Below are positions 1 through 8,209 of a stretch of 29,299 nucleotides of DNA, piece by piece (position 1 is the stretch's first letter; every line of letters begins with the position of its first letter). A model generated the notes under the pieces. That model was not told where the DNA came from and did no database searches. It saw only the letters and a list, made by a program, of their open reading frames with translations. Source of the DNA: JBLIDK01 sp047632595. Its GTDB lineage: Bacteria > Bacteroidota > Bacteroidia > Sphingobacteriales > Sphingobacteriaceae. Both the position numbers and the translations under genes were made by a program. Location of the stretch: the NCBI GenBank assembly GCA_047632595.1, contig JBLIDK010000025.1, positions 1 through 29,299 of the forward strand. Direction: 5' to 3'.

Positions 1-1844
1 GGAAGTTCATAATCTCCACTAGATTCTCCTTTTTCAATTAACCCCGTTAAGGTGGTAATTGGCTCGTAATAGGCGCCATCACCAGGGCTATACCCTTTCA
101 CATTTCCAAAAGTTAAGCGGAGTGTACTGTTTGCATCAGGTAAAAATCCTTTATTTTGAAACTCCATTTTAGCGTCTACATACTTAGCAAGCAGTGAATT
201 TAAGGCTCCTTCTTCAATTCTTTGTCGAGCTTCTATTTCTTCTAACTGTACAGCTAAGTCACGAGCCAAAGTCACCAAAGGATCTTTAATTTTTACAAAA
301 TCTTTTACATCTAGTGCAAAAATCGCTTCTACAGATGCTATCTCGGTAAATTTTGTTTTCTTGAATTGTTTTTCCGTCCACTTATCCAAGGTTTCATCAG
401 TTAACTGATTTTTGTCAATGTAGTTGACTCTATTAGCTTCAGTAAATGAAAAGGCATCGGTCATCATTTTCTTTAAAATTGCTTTTTCAACTTCAATATT
501 TGAAGATTTCAAATAGTTAGTTATGAAATTACCATACCTACCTTTATTTCTTTCAAATACAATTAGTTGATTTTGAACTGAATCCTCAGCCAAAACCAAT
601 TCTTTCAATCTATTAATTAGGTAAGCGGCATAAAGCGACCTACAACTTCGCATTACTTGCGAATACCACATATCTAGTTCAGCAGTGTTTTCTTTCTCCC
701 CATAAATGGAATCAATTTCTGTAATAACTGAACCGTACTTTTCTTTAGTTTTTTTATTTGAATCGATAAATTTTTGCAATGCAATTTCTTGATTAGCTCT
801 TTCTGCAGTCATAGCTAGCTGACGCATTCCTTTAATTTTGCCCTTGTAGTTTTTTAAGGTATTGGCATTTCCTTTAATTCTACTTGCAAGCGACAGCTCT
901 ATCGTTTTATCACCTTCAGAGATGCGGTACATGGTTTTATTTTGCCATTCGTACAAATCTGAAATATATGGAAGCTGGTATTTTTCTTGATAGTTTAAAA
1001 ATGATGCGGGTTGATTTCTAAACGTTCGACCGGGATATCCTAAAACAAAAACAAAGTCGCCATCCTCTACCCCACTTGAATTAATTTTAAGATGTTTTTT
1101 TGGAGTATAAGGAATGTTGTTTTCATTGTAAGCAGAAGGAGTTCCATCTGGGCTAACATAAGCTCTTAAAAATGAATAATCGCCCGTATGTCTAGGCCAA
1201 ATCCAGTTATCAGATTCTCCACCAAACTCACCAATAGCTCTTCTAGGAATATAAACTAAGCGAACGTCGCTTAGGGTTTGGTATCTAAAAAGAAAATAAG
1301 TTCTACCGGTGAACATCTCAGAAATTTCAATGGTTTTGCCCGGATTCTTAGCTCTTTCTTCTTTTTCGATGCTGCCTATATTTGTTTCAATTTGCTCTAA
1401 TCGTTTTACCGGGTCAGTAATAGTTGAAGTGAACTCTAAAACTCTATCAGATACATCTTCATATGATTCTGTTATTCTACAAGTCAAGCCTTTAGCAGGG
1501 ATTTCCTCTTCCTTGGTTTTAGCCAAAAAACCATCAGTTAAGTAATCGTTTTTTGCTGTACTAACAGCACTTACAGCTCCAAAAGCACAATGGTGATTGG
1601 TGATAATCAAGCCTTCATCAGAAACAAAAGACCCAGTACAACCTCCAACTTTTACCAATGCATCGCTTAAACTTGTTTTATTAGCATCAAAAATATCAGA
1701 TTGATTCATTCTCAATCCTGCTTTTTTCAAATCAATAGAAGAAAGCTCACTAACTGGGAACATGCCTTCGGCAGGAAATATAAAAAATGAGAATAATGCT
1801 ATTCCAAGAATTGATAGCGGCAGTAAAAGGTATTTTGACTTCAT
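1..1844 (-). CDS. S46 family dipeptidyl-peptidase (DPP7/DPP11-like), C-terminus outside window
   Basis: Reading frame open from an ATG at 1844 to the window edge, about 614 residues, with no stop seen. Residues 1-27 form a signal peptide (KSK, then a long hydrophobic stretch). ITNHHCAFG (residues 81-89) carries the catalytic His of family S46. The segment SDNWIWPRHTGDYSFLRAY (211-229) holds the conserved catalytic Asp, about residue 222. The nucleophilic Ser motif (GNSGSP) lies in the last part of S46 proteins and is off-window, as is the Gly/Arg position that separates DPP7 from DPP11, so specificity cannot be called. Family role: periplasmic or surface serine exopeptidase releasing dipeptides from oligopeptides, typical of peptide-feeding Bacteroidota. 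It diverges from the gene at 1923 across a 78-bp gap. Confidence 0.95.
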   Translation of the reverse strand, partial: MKSKYLLLPLSILGIALFSFFIFPAEGMFPVSELSSIDLKKAGLRMNQSDIFDANKTSLSDALVKVGGCTGSFVSDEGLIITNHHCAFGAVSAVSTAKNDYLTDGFLAKTKEEEIPAKGLTCRITESYEDVSDRVLEFTSTITDPVKRLEQIETNIGSIEKEERAKNPGKTIEISEMFTGRTYFLFRYQTLSDVRLVYIPRRAIGEFGGESDNWIWPRHTGDYSFLRAYVSPDGTPSAYNENNIPYTPKKHLKINSSGVEDGDFVFVLGYPGRTFRNQPASFLNYQEKYQLPYISDLYEWQNKTMYRISEGDKTIELSLASRIKGNANTLKNYKGKIKGMRQLAMTAERANQEIALQKFIDSNKKTKEKYGSVITEIDSIYGEKENTAELDMWYSQVMRSCRSLYAAYLINRLKELVLAEDSVQNQLIVFERNKGRYGNFITNYLKSSNIEVEKAILKKMMTDAFSFTEANRVNYIDKNQLTDETLDKWTEKQFKKTKFTEIASVEAIFALDVKDFVKIKDPLVTLARDLAVQLEEIEARQRIEEGALNSLLAKYVDAKMEFQNKGFLPDANSTLRLTFGNVKGYSPGDGAYYEPITTLTGLIEKGESSGDYEL

Positions 1845-1885
1845 ATGACGACTTGTTTAATTATTTCTCGAATATATAGTTTCTT

Positions 1886-1918
1886 TTGAAAAGTACTATC
1901 CATTAGTAAGTATCTTTG
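1886..1918 (+). promoter_or_regulatory. Bacteroidota-type promoter for the sulfoxide reductase gene
   Basis: TATCTTTG at 1911-1918 matches the Bacteroidota -7 consensus TAnnTTTG exactly, and a TTG at 1886-1888 lies 22 nt upstream as a possible -33 element. Only four bases (CATT) separate the -7 box from the ATG at 1923, so transcription would start at or next to the start codon. Confidence 0.6.
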
Positions 1919-1922
1919 CATT

Positions 1923-2411
1923 ATGGCTGAAAATTTAGTTGTATCCGCTTTAGCGGATAAGGAAACAAAATATAGAGAATTAATACCTCAATTAAAGGCA
2001 TTAGTTGAAGGTGAAGAGGATTTTATTGCTAACGTTTCTAATATCCTTGCTGCCTTAAAACAAACATTTAATTGGTTATGGGTTGGCATTTATATCGTTA
2101 AAAACGAAGAATTGGTTTTGGGTCCTTTTCAAGGGCCAGTTGCGTGTACAAGAATACAATTAGGAAGAGGTGTTTGTGGCAAAGCATGGCAAGATGCTGA
2201 AACGATTATTGTCCCAAATGTGGATGAATTTCCAGGTCATATTGCTTGTAGTAGCGATTCTAAGTCTGAAATAGTGGTACCAATTTTAAAAAAGAACAAG
2301 GTTGTCGCTATTTTAGATGTGGATCATTCTAAACTAAATCATTTTGATGAATGCGATAAAATCATGTTGGAACAAATCTGTCTGTTAATTTCAGATTGTT
2401 TGAAGGAATAA
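1923..2411 (+). CDS. msrC: Free-methionine-(R)-sulfoxide reductase (GAF domain)
   Basis: 162-residue single GAF-domain protein, the usual fRMsr length. It reduces free L-methionine-(R)-sulfoxide to methionine in the cytoplasm through a Cys relay. The three family cysteines are present: Cys75 (PVACTRI), Cys85 (GVCGKAW) and Cys109 (HIACSSD). Their spacing of 10 and 24 residues is the same as Cys84/94/118 of the E. coli enzyme. The body (residues 33-158) has the GAF pattern NWLWVGIYIV...LVLGPFQG...VVPILKK...AILDVDH. The ATG is fixed by an adjacent promoter only four bases upstream. A deacylase gene follows 67 bp downstream on the same strand. Oxidative-stress repair is the likely role. Confidence 0.93.
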   Translation: MAENLVVSALADKETKYRELIPQLKALVEGEEDFIANVSNILAALKQTFNWLWVGIYIVKNEELVLGPFQGPVACTRIQLGRGVCGKAWQDAETIIVPNVDEFPGHIACSSDSKSEIVVPILKKNKVVAILDVDHSKLNHFDECDKIMLEQICLLISDCLKE

Positions 2412-2478
2412 ACAATCATAATTGAAATTCAGTGTTCTTTCTTAGAATATGCAATGATAATAACGTTTCAAAATAAAT

Positions 2479-3384
2479 ATGTTTAAAATAGTTTATCATC
2501 CCAACTTTTCACATCCATTACCTGAAGGCCATAGATTCCCGATGATAAAATATGAGTTGATACCACAACAATTAATTCACCATGGTATAATAACAGCTGA
2601 AAACATCCATCAACCCAACGAGGCTGAGGTTGATAGTATTTTGTTAACACACGACTTAGCTTATTGGAAAAAATTACAACAACTAGCACTATCAAAACAA
2701 GAAGAAAGACGTACTGGATTTCCTTTAAGCAAAGAACTCGTAGAAAGAGAAATAACCATAGCTCAAGGAAGTATTGATGCAGCGCTCTTTGCACTTGAAT
2801 ATGGTGTTTCATTAAATGTTGCTGGTGGAACTCATCATAGCTTCAAAGATTTTGGCGAAGGATTTTGTTTATTGAATGATTTTGCCATTTCTGCTAACTA
2901 TTTATTACATCATAATAAAATTAAAAAAGCATTAATATGTGACTTAGACGTACACCAAGGGAATGGAACAGCGAAAATTTTTGAAGATAATTCATCTGTC
3001 TTCACTTTTAGTATGCATGGAAAAGACAATTTCCCACATCGTAAAGAAAAATCTGATTTAGATATTGAACTTCATAAGAATATGGATGATGCTGAGTATT
3101 TGGATATACTAAAAAGAACACTTCCATCGATAATTGAAAAAGAGAAGCCAGACATTCTTTATTACTTAAGCGGTGTGGATGTATTAAAAACTGACAAACT
3201 TGGCAAATTAGGTCTGAGTAATGAAGGTTGTGCATTTCGAGACGAGTTTGTGTTTGAGACAGCCGTGAATTACGGTCTTCCTTGCACCGTTGCAATGGGC
3301 GGAGGCTACTCTGAACACATAAAAGATATAGTTAATGCTCACTGCAAAACCTTTGAATTAGCCAAAAAGCTCTACTCTCTATAG
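2479..3384 (+). CDS. Histone-deacetylase-family protein (zinc deacylase)
   Basis: 301 residues with a complete arginase/HDAC fold signature. His119-His120 (AGGTHHSF) form the catalytic dyad. Asp157 and His159 (CDLDVHQGNGT) and Asp234 (LSGVDVL) are the zinc ligands. The Gly-rich VAMGGGY loop supplies the conserved catalytic Tyr277. Family members remove acetyl groups from lysine side chains (AcuC-like), from polyamines, or from small amides; the sequence does not show which. The short form without long insertions is the compact bacterial type. No clear promoter is visible in the 67-bp gap after the sulfoxide reductase gene, so the two may be co-transcribed. An AT-rich hairpin lies just after the stop codon. 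Confidence 0.92.
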   Translation: MFKIVYHPNFSHPLPEGHRFPMIKYELIPQQLIHHGIITAENIHQPNEAEVDSILLTHDLAYWKKLQQLALSKQEERRTGFPLSKELVEREITIAQGSIDAALFALEYGVSLNVAGGTHHSFKDFGEGFCLLNDFAISANYLLHHNKIKKALICDLDVHQGNGTAKIFEDNSSVFTFSMHGKDNFPHRKEKSDLDIELHKNMDDAEYLDILKRTLPSIIEKEKPDILYYLSGVDVLKTDKLGKLGLSNEGCAFRDEFVFETAVNYGLPCTVAMGGGYSEHIKDIVNAHCKTFELAKKLYSL

Positions 3385-3392
3385 AAATTTAA

Positions 3393-3424
3393 GTAATAAA
3401 AATGTTTTAAAATATTTTTATTAC
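3393..3424 (+). terminator. AT-rich perfect hairpin after the deacylase gene
   Basis: GTAATAAAAAT (3393-3403) and ATTTTTATTAC (3414-3424) are perfect 11-base complements around a 10-base loop, 9 bases after the stop codon. It could end the upstream transcript, but there is no GC core or clean U-tract, so terminator function is a guess. Confidence 0.35.
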
Positions 3425-3425
3425 C

Positions 3426-3490
3426 CTATTTAACATTCTGTATATGTGTTTTTTACATACGTATTCAGATGAATTGCCAATGTTAAATAG
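3426..3490. repeat. 12-bp inverted repeat with nested arms upstream of topA
   Basis: CTATTTAACATT at 3426-3437 and AATGTTAAATAG at 3479-3490 are perfect reverse complements. The 41-base interior begins with CTG and later contains CAG, with TATATGT facing ACATACGTA across a T-rich loop, so a larger imperfect stem can form. It fills most of the gap between the deacylase gene and topA. Its function is unknown. Confidence 0.7.
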
Positions 3491-3500
3491 AAACAAAAAC

Positions 3501-3532
3501 TTGCCAGCTATATTTATTAATTAGTTACTTTG
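3501..3532 (+). promoter_or_regulatory. Putative topA promoter
   Basis: TTG at 3501-3503, 21 bases, then TTACTTTG at 3525-3532, one mismatch from the Bacteroidota -7 box TAnnTTTG. It would give a leader of roughly 15-20 nt before the ATG at 3554 and lies just after the inverted repeat. Confidence 0.45.
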
Positions 3533-3553
3533 CTCAGAGTAACACACAAAAAA

Positions 3554-5971
3554 ATGGCAAAAAACCTTTTAATAGTTGAGTCGCCTGCAAAGGCAAAAAC
3601 AATTGAAAATTACCTAGGAAAAGACTTTGTAGTAAAGTCTAGCTATGGTCACATACGAGATCTAGAAAAAGGAAACGATGCCGTAGAGGTAGATAATAAT
3701 TATAATCCGCGTTACATTATTCCTGATGACAAAAAGAAGGTAGTGGCTGAATTAAAAAAGTTAGCAAAATCTGCAGAAATGATTTGGTTAGCGACTGATG
3801 AGGATCGGGAGGGAGAAGCTATATCTTGGCATTTATCTGAAGCATTAGGCTTGAAAGATTCGAATACCAAAAGAATTGTGTTTCATGAAATTACTAAGCC
3901 TGCAATATTAAATGCAGTTGCGAATCCAAGAAAAATTGATTACAACTTGGTAATGGCACAACAAGCTCGTAGAGTATTAGATAGACTTGTTGGATTTGAA
4001 TTATCTCCGATTCTTTGGAAAAAAATTAGACCCAACTTAAGTGCCGGTAGAGTTCAATCTGTAGCTGTACGTTTAATAGTTGAGAGAGAGCGTGAGATTA
4101 TAGACTTTAACGCTGAATCATCCTTTAGAGTTCGAGCACAATTTTTATGTGGCGATAATCAAGAACGGGTTTTAGCAGAATTGAATACTAAGTTCAAAAC
4201 GGTAAAAGAAGTTGAACAGTTTTTAGAGGATTGTAAAGACGCTACTTATGCAATTAGCTCGGTTGAAACTAAACCAACTAAAAAGTCATCGGCTGCTCCA
4301 TTTACTACATCTACTCTTCAACAAGAAGCAAGTAGAAAGCTTGGCTATTCGGTAAGTAAAACAATGCTTTTGGCTCAAAAATTGTATGAAGCTGGAAAAA
4401 TCACCTACATGAGAACAGATTCTGTTAACATGAGTGATTTCGCATTAAATGCTGCTAAAGATGAAATTCTTAAAAATTATGGTGAAAAGTACCACCAATT
4501 CAAGAAATTCAAGACAAAAAGTAATGTTGCTCAAGAGGCTCACGAAGCCATACGTCCAACTTATTTTGAAAATACTTCAGCCAGCAAAGATGCGCAAGAA
4601 CAACGCTTGTATGAATTAATCTGGAAAAGAGCACTAGCGTCACAAATGTCTGATGCTCAAATTGAAAAGACCACTGCAAAAATTGATATTTCCTCTCGAA
4701 AAGAAGATTTTGTTGCAAGAGGTGAAGTCTTAAAATTTGATGGATTTTTAAAATTGTATCGCGAGTCATTAGATGATGAAGAAGTAGATTTTGATTCGGA
4801 CGATGAGAAAATGTTGCCCCCAGTTTTTGAAGGTGATATTTTAACAACCAAAGAAATTGAGGCAATGGAGCGTTTTACGCGACCACCAGCGCGATATACA
4901 GAAGCAAGTTTAGTAAAGAAATTAGAGGAGCTTGGAATTGGTCGTCCCTCAACGTATGCACCAACTATTTCAACTATTCAACGAAGAGGATATGTTGATA
5001 AGGAGCAAAGAGAAGGTATTGACCGAAAGTATCAAATACTTCGATTAAATGGTCACGATATTAGCACAGAAGAAGCTACTGAAGTAGTTGGGGCAGAGAA
5101 AAACAAGCTTTTCCCAAGTGATATTGGCGTATTAGTGAATGATTTTCTATTCAAGCATTTTAAAAATGTAATGAATTACAATTTCACTGCGGATGTTGAA
5201 AAGCAATTTGATGACATCGCTAACGGATTGCAAGAATGGACTAAAATGATTGATGGTTTCTACAAGCCATTTCATTTAGAAGTTGAAGAAACCTTAGAAA
5301 ATGCTGAAAGACCAAACTCTCAGCGAGAAGTTGGTGTAGACCCTAAATCTGGTAAAAACATTTATGCCCGAATTGGTCGTTTTGGACCTTTTGTACAATT
5401 GGGCGAAAACGCAGAAAATGAGGGTGATCCAAAGCCTCAATATGCCAGCTTAAGAAAGGGACAGCTTTTAGAAACTATTACTATAGAAGAAGCTTTAGAT
5501 TTATTCAAAATGCCTCGTGTTGTTGGTACTTTTGAGGAGAAAGAAATTAAAGCAAATATTGGTCGTTTTGGACCATATGTTCAGCACGATGGTAAGTTTG
5601 TATCTCTACCAAAAGAAGATGATCCATTTTCTGTTGGAGAAGTAAGAGCAATTGAGCTTATTAAGGAGAAGAGGCAACGTGATGCAGACCGTCTAATCAA
5701 AACTTTCGAGGAAGATGAAACGGTTCAAGTTTTAAACGGCCGTTGGGGTCCATTTATTAAATTTGGCAAAAAGAACGTTAAAATCCCTAAGGATATTGAA
5801 CCAAAAGATTTAACGTGGGATCAAGTTGTAAAACTAGAAGCTGAAACTCCAGATAAAAAAGGTAAAGGCAAAGCTGCTCCAAAAGATAAAGCAGCAGCTA
5901 AACCAAAGGCAAAAGCTAAACCTAAAGCGAAGGCAAAAGCAAAGCCAAAAGCAGCACCAAAGAAGAAATAA
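3554..5971 (+). CDS. topA: DNA topoisomerase I, Lys/Ala-rich C-terminal tail
   Basis: 805 residues from the ATG at 3554. I prefer this to the alternative start at 3530, which falls inside the promoter box and adds eight non-conserved residues. Type IA enzyme relaxing negative supercoils. The TOPRIM domain opens at residue 2 (AKNLLIVESPAKAK, Glu9), with the metal-binding DEDREGE at 82-88. The active-site Tyr285 lies in ITYMRTDS. The C-terminus lacks four-Cys zinc fingers and instead has three GRFGP/GRWGP repeats (about 601, 665 and 727), as is usual in Bacteroidota and some other groups. The last ~40 residues are an unstructured K/A/P tail resembling eukaryotic histone H1 tails, probably helping DNA binding. 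First gene of a + strand run continuing to nuoD. Confidence 0.97.
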   Translation: MAKNLLIVESPAKAKTIENYLGKDFVVKSSYGHIRDLEKGNDAVEVDNNYNPRYIIPDDKKKVVAELKKLAKSAEMIWLATDEDREGEAISWHLSEALGLKDSNTKRIVFHEITKPAILNAVANPRKIDYNLVMAQQARRVLDRLVGFELSPILWKKIRPNLSAGRVQSVAVRLIVEREREIIDFNAESSFRVRAQFLCGDNQERVLAELNTKFKTVKEVEQFLEDCKDATYAISSVETKPTKKSSAAPFTTSTLQQEASRKLGYSVSKTMLLAQKLYEAGKITYMRTDSVNMSDFALNAAKDEILKNYGEKYHQFKKFKTKSNVAQEAHEAIRPTYFENTSASKDAQEQRLYELIWKRALASQMSDAQIEKTTAKIDISSRKEDFVARGEVLKFDGFLKLYRESLDDEEVDFDSDDEKMLPPVFEGDILTTKEIEAMERFTRPPARYTEASLVKKLEELGIGRPSTYAPTISTIQRRGYVDKEQREGIDRKYQILRLNGHDISTEEATEVVGAEKNKLFPSDIGVLVNDFLFKHFKNVMNYNFTADVEKQFDDIANGLQEWTKMIDGFYKPFHLEVEETLENAERPNSQREVGVDPKSGKNIYARIGRFGPFVQLGENAENEGDPKPQYASLRKGQLLETITIEEALDLFKMPRVVGTFEEKEIKANIGRFGPYVQHDGKFVSLPKEDDPFSVGEVRAIELIKEKRQRDADRLIKTFEEDETVQVLNGRWGPFIKFGKKNVKIPKDIEPKDLTWDQVVKLEAETPDKKGKGKAAPKDKAAAKPKAKAKPKAKAKAKPKAAPKKK

Positions 5972-6006
5972 AATCGAGCATTAATTAAAATCTCAAAAGT
6001 ATAAAT

Positions 6007-6411
6007 ATGCTTAATGATTTACCTGAAAATATTGTAGACCAAATTGGTATTGCAGTTTGTTTAGAAGAAAGCACCCCTGATGACCAATTTTGGCAGGTTT
6101 ATCTGGTTAATATGAAAAAAGAAACCATCACTAATGTATTGGTTTCTTCAAAAGGCTATGGTTCAATTGATGGCAAAGAAGTGAAAACTTCTGTTTTAAG
6201 ACATGCATTCAAACAAATTGAGGGTCATGAATTTGCTCTTATAGAACCTATTGATAAACAGTTATTTGGAATCAATAATGAATACTGGATCAGCTTCTAT
6301 TTAGAGGGTGTGATGTATGATAAAAAGTATGTTTTTGTTACAGAAAGCATCAAGGAAGAAAATATGATTCCAATTCCATTAGTAAAAAAACCAGGAGTTT
6401 TTATAGTTTAG
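6007..6411 (+). CDS. Conserved-looking protein of unknown function
   Basis: 134 residues that I do not recognise. No signal peptide, membrane segment, cysteine cluster or catalytic motif is visible. The pattern of alternating strands (IGIAVCLEES, FWQVYLVNMKK, ITNVLVSSKGYG, FALIEPID, YWISFYLEGVMYDKKYVFV) suggests a small cytoplasmic beta-rich domain, and it is acidic at the N-terminus. It sits 35 bp after topA and 32 bp before an exonuclease gene, so it is probably co-transcribed with DNA-handling genes. A link to DNA metabolism is inference from position only. Confidence 0.8.
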   Translation: MLNDLPENIVDQIGIAVCLEESTPDDQFWQVYLVNMKKETITNVLVSSKGYGSIDGKEVKTSVLRHAFKQIEGHEFALIEPIDKQLFGINNEYWISFYLEGVMYDKKYVFVTESIKEENMIPIPLVKKPGVFIV

Positions 6412-6443
6412 TTTATTGTTAAACTAAAATTGTAATAACGGCT

Positions 6444-7166
6444 ATGCTAGAATCTCTCCCACTTAGTAATTTGCTTATTCTTGATGTTGAAACTGTTCCA
6501 TTGTTTGAAAAAAGGGAGCAAATGCCCGAAAAACTAAAGTCGCTTTGGGCTAAAAAATCTGACTACTTAAATAAAGATGAAATACCCGAAGATGAGTTTT
6601 ACCAACGTGCTGGAATTTACGCTGAATTTGGTAAAATAGTATGTATTTCAGTTGGAATTTTTGCTAATCCTGAAGGAACAGAATTTAGAGTAAAGTCATT
6701 TTCAGGTGACGATGAAAAAGAAATATTAACTTCGTTTTCTAAATTATTAAATGCCCAAGGCCACCGTGTTTTATGTGCGCATAATGGCAAAGAATTCGAC
6801 TTTCCATATCTTGCCAGAAGAATAGTAATTAATGGTTTGAAAATGCCTAAAATGCTTGAAATTGCAGGTAAAAAACCTTGGGAAATTCCATTTTTAGATA
6901 CACTAGAATTGTGGAAATTTGGCGACTATAAAAGTTACACTTCTTTAGAACTTTTAACAACTATTTTAAACATCCCATCACCAAAAGACGATATTCAAGG
7001 CAGTGATGTTTACCGCGTGTATTACGAAGAAAAAGGTATTGACAGAATTACAAAGTATTGCGAAAAAGATGTCTTAGCAGTTGCACAACTCTTACTTCGA
7101 TTTAGAAATCAACCTCTTTTATCTGCAGAAAATATTTCGGGAATGTCAATGGATGTAATCGCTTAA
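6444..7166 (+). CDS. Predicted 3'-5' exonuclease of the PolB proofreading type (DEDDy)
   Basis: 240-residue stand-alone nuclease of the DnaQ-like/RNase H superfamily. Exo I: Asp14 and Glu16 in LILDVETVP. Exo II: CAHNGKEFDFPYLARR with Asp119. Exo III: YCEKDVLAVAQL with Tyr205 and Asp209, the Y..xD form, which puts it in the DEDDy class and with the family described as a predicted exonuclease related to the PolB exonuclease domain. All four metal-binding acidic residues are present, so it should be active on 3' ends of DNA or RNA; the substrate is unknown. It lies between topA and ruvB; the ruvB promoter box begins 8 bases after its stop codon. Confidence 0.88.
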   Translation: MLESLPLSNLLILDVETVPLFEKREQMPEKLKSLWAKKSDYLNKDEIPEDEFYQRAGIYAEFGKIVCISVGIFANPEGTEFRVKSFSGDDEKEILTSFSKLLNAQGHRVLCAHNGKEFDFPYLARRIVINGLKMPKMLEIAGKKPWEIPFLDTLELWKFGDYKSYTSLELLTTILNIPSPKDDIQGSDVYRVYYEEKGIDRITKYCEKDVLAVAQLLLRFRNQPLLSAENISGMSMDVIA

Positions 7167-7174
7167 CTAAATAG

Positions 7175-7182
7175 TACCTTTG
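7175..7182 (+). promoter_or_regulatory. -7 promoter box directly before ruvB
   Basis: TACCTTTG is an exact TAnnTTTG match and is followed by CACT and then the ruvB ATG at 7187. The spacing to the start codon (four bases) equals that at 1911-1918. No TTG is seen at the -33 distance. Confidence 0.5.
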
Positions 7183-7186
7183 CACT

Positions 7187-8209
7187 ATGCTGAATGAAAA
7201 TTTAGATCCATCCTCCGAAAATTTTGATGCTGTAGATGCGGATATTGAAAAAGTATTACGCCCCATATCTTTTGAAGATTTTACTGGTCAGTACAAAATA
7301 ATTGAAAACCTTAAAATATTTGTTGAGGCAACAAAACAGCGTGGAGAAGCATTAGACCATGTTTTACTTCATGGCCCTCCAGGACTTGGTAAAACAACGC
7401 TTTCTCACATAATAGCAAATGAACTAGGTGTTGGAATTAAAATCACCTCTGGGCCTGTTTTGGATAAACCTGGTGATTTAGCAGGTCTTCTTACTAACCT
7501 AGATGAAAATGACATACTATTTATTGACGAAATACATCGATTAAGTCCGGTAGTTGAGGAATACTTGTATAGCGCGATGGAAGATTTTAAAATCGACATC
7601 ATGTTGGATACTGGTCCAAGTGCACGAACGGTTCAGATTGGGCTAAACAACTTTACATTAGTAGGCGCAACAACTAGGTCTGGCTTATTAACGGCGCCTT
7701 TACGAGCTCGATTTGGAATTAACGCGCGTTTAGAATACTACGACTCTAAACTTCTAACGACCATTGTATTACGCTCATCAGAAATATTAAAAGTTGAAAT
7801 AAGTGATGAGGGAGCTTATGAAATTGCTAGAAGAAGCAGAGGTACTCCGAGAATTGCCAATGCATTGCTTAGAAGAACAAGAGATTTTGCCCAAATAAAA
7901 GGAAATGGAAACATTGATGTGAAAATTGCAAAGTATGCTTTAGAAGCATTAAATGTTGATGAACATGGACTTGATGAAATGGACAATAAAATACTTAGTA
8001 CGGTTGTAGAAAAATTTAAAGGTGGGCCTGTAGGAATAAAAACTATAGCCACAGCTGTAAGTGAAGAAAGTGGAACTATTGAAGAAGTTTACGAGCCATT
8101 TTTAATTCAAGAAGGGTATTTAATGCGTACTCCGAGAGGAAGAGAAGCCACTGAAAAAGCTTATATCCATTTAGGAATTACACCATCCAAACAGAATAAA
8201 TTATTTTGA
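7187..8209 (+). CDS. ruvB: Holliday junction branch migration ATPase RuvB
   Basis: 340 residues, the normal family length. Hexameric motor that with RuvA drives branch migration of Holliday junctions before RuvC cleavage. The N-terminal region has the family lead-in VLRPISFEDFTGQ (23-35). Walker A is GPPGLGKT (63-70), Walker B LFIDEIH (111-117), sensor 1 LVGATTRSG (158-166), and the arginine finger is in LRARFG (about Arg174). Sensor 2 is RGTPRIANALLRR. The C-terminal winged helix ends with EGYLMRTPRGREATEKAY. The stop codon TGA overlaps the TTG start of nuoD (shared TTGA). An own promoter lies in the 20-bp gap to the exonuclease gene. Confidence 0.98.
   Translation: MLNENLDPSSENFDAVDADIEKVLRPISFEDFTGQYKIIENLKIFVEATKQRGEALDHVLLHGPPGLGKTTLSHIIANELGVGIKITSGPVLDKPGDLAGLLTNLDENDILFIDEIHRLSPVVEEYLYSAMEDFKIDIMLDTGPSARTVQIGLNNFTLVGATTRSGLLTAPLRARFGINARLEYYDSKLLTTIVLRSSEILKVEISDEGAYEIARRSRGTPRIANALLRRTRDFAQIKGNGNIDVKIAKYALEALNVDEHGLDEMDNKILSTVVEKFKGGPVGIKTIATAVSEESGTIEEVYEPFLIQEGYLMRTPRGREATEKAYIHLGITPSKQNKLF

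Noticed and set aside
1309..1545. Small plus-strand ORF inside the S46 peptidase gene
   Set aside because: Antisense frame of a clearly coding minus-strand gene; no family pattern, no start signals.
3530..3553. TopA start at 3530 (TTG) giving eight extra residues
   Set aside because: The codon lies inside the likely -7 box, and type IA topoisomerases begin with MAKxLLIVESPAKAK; ATG 3554 fits.
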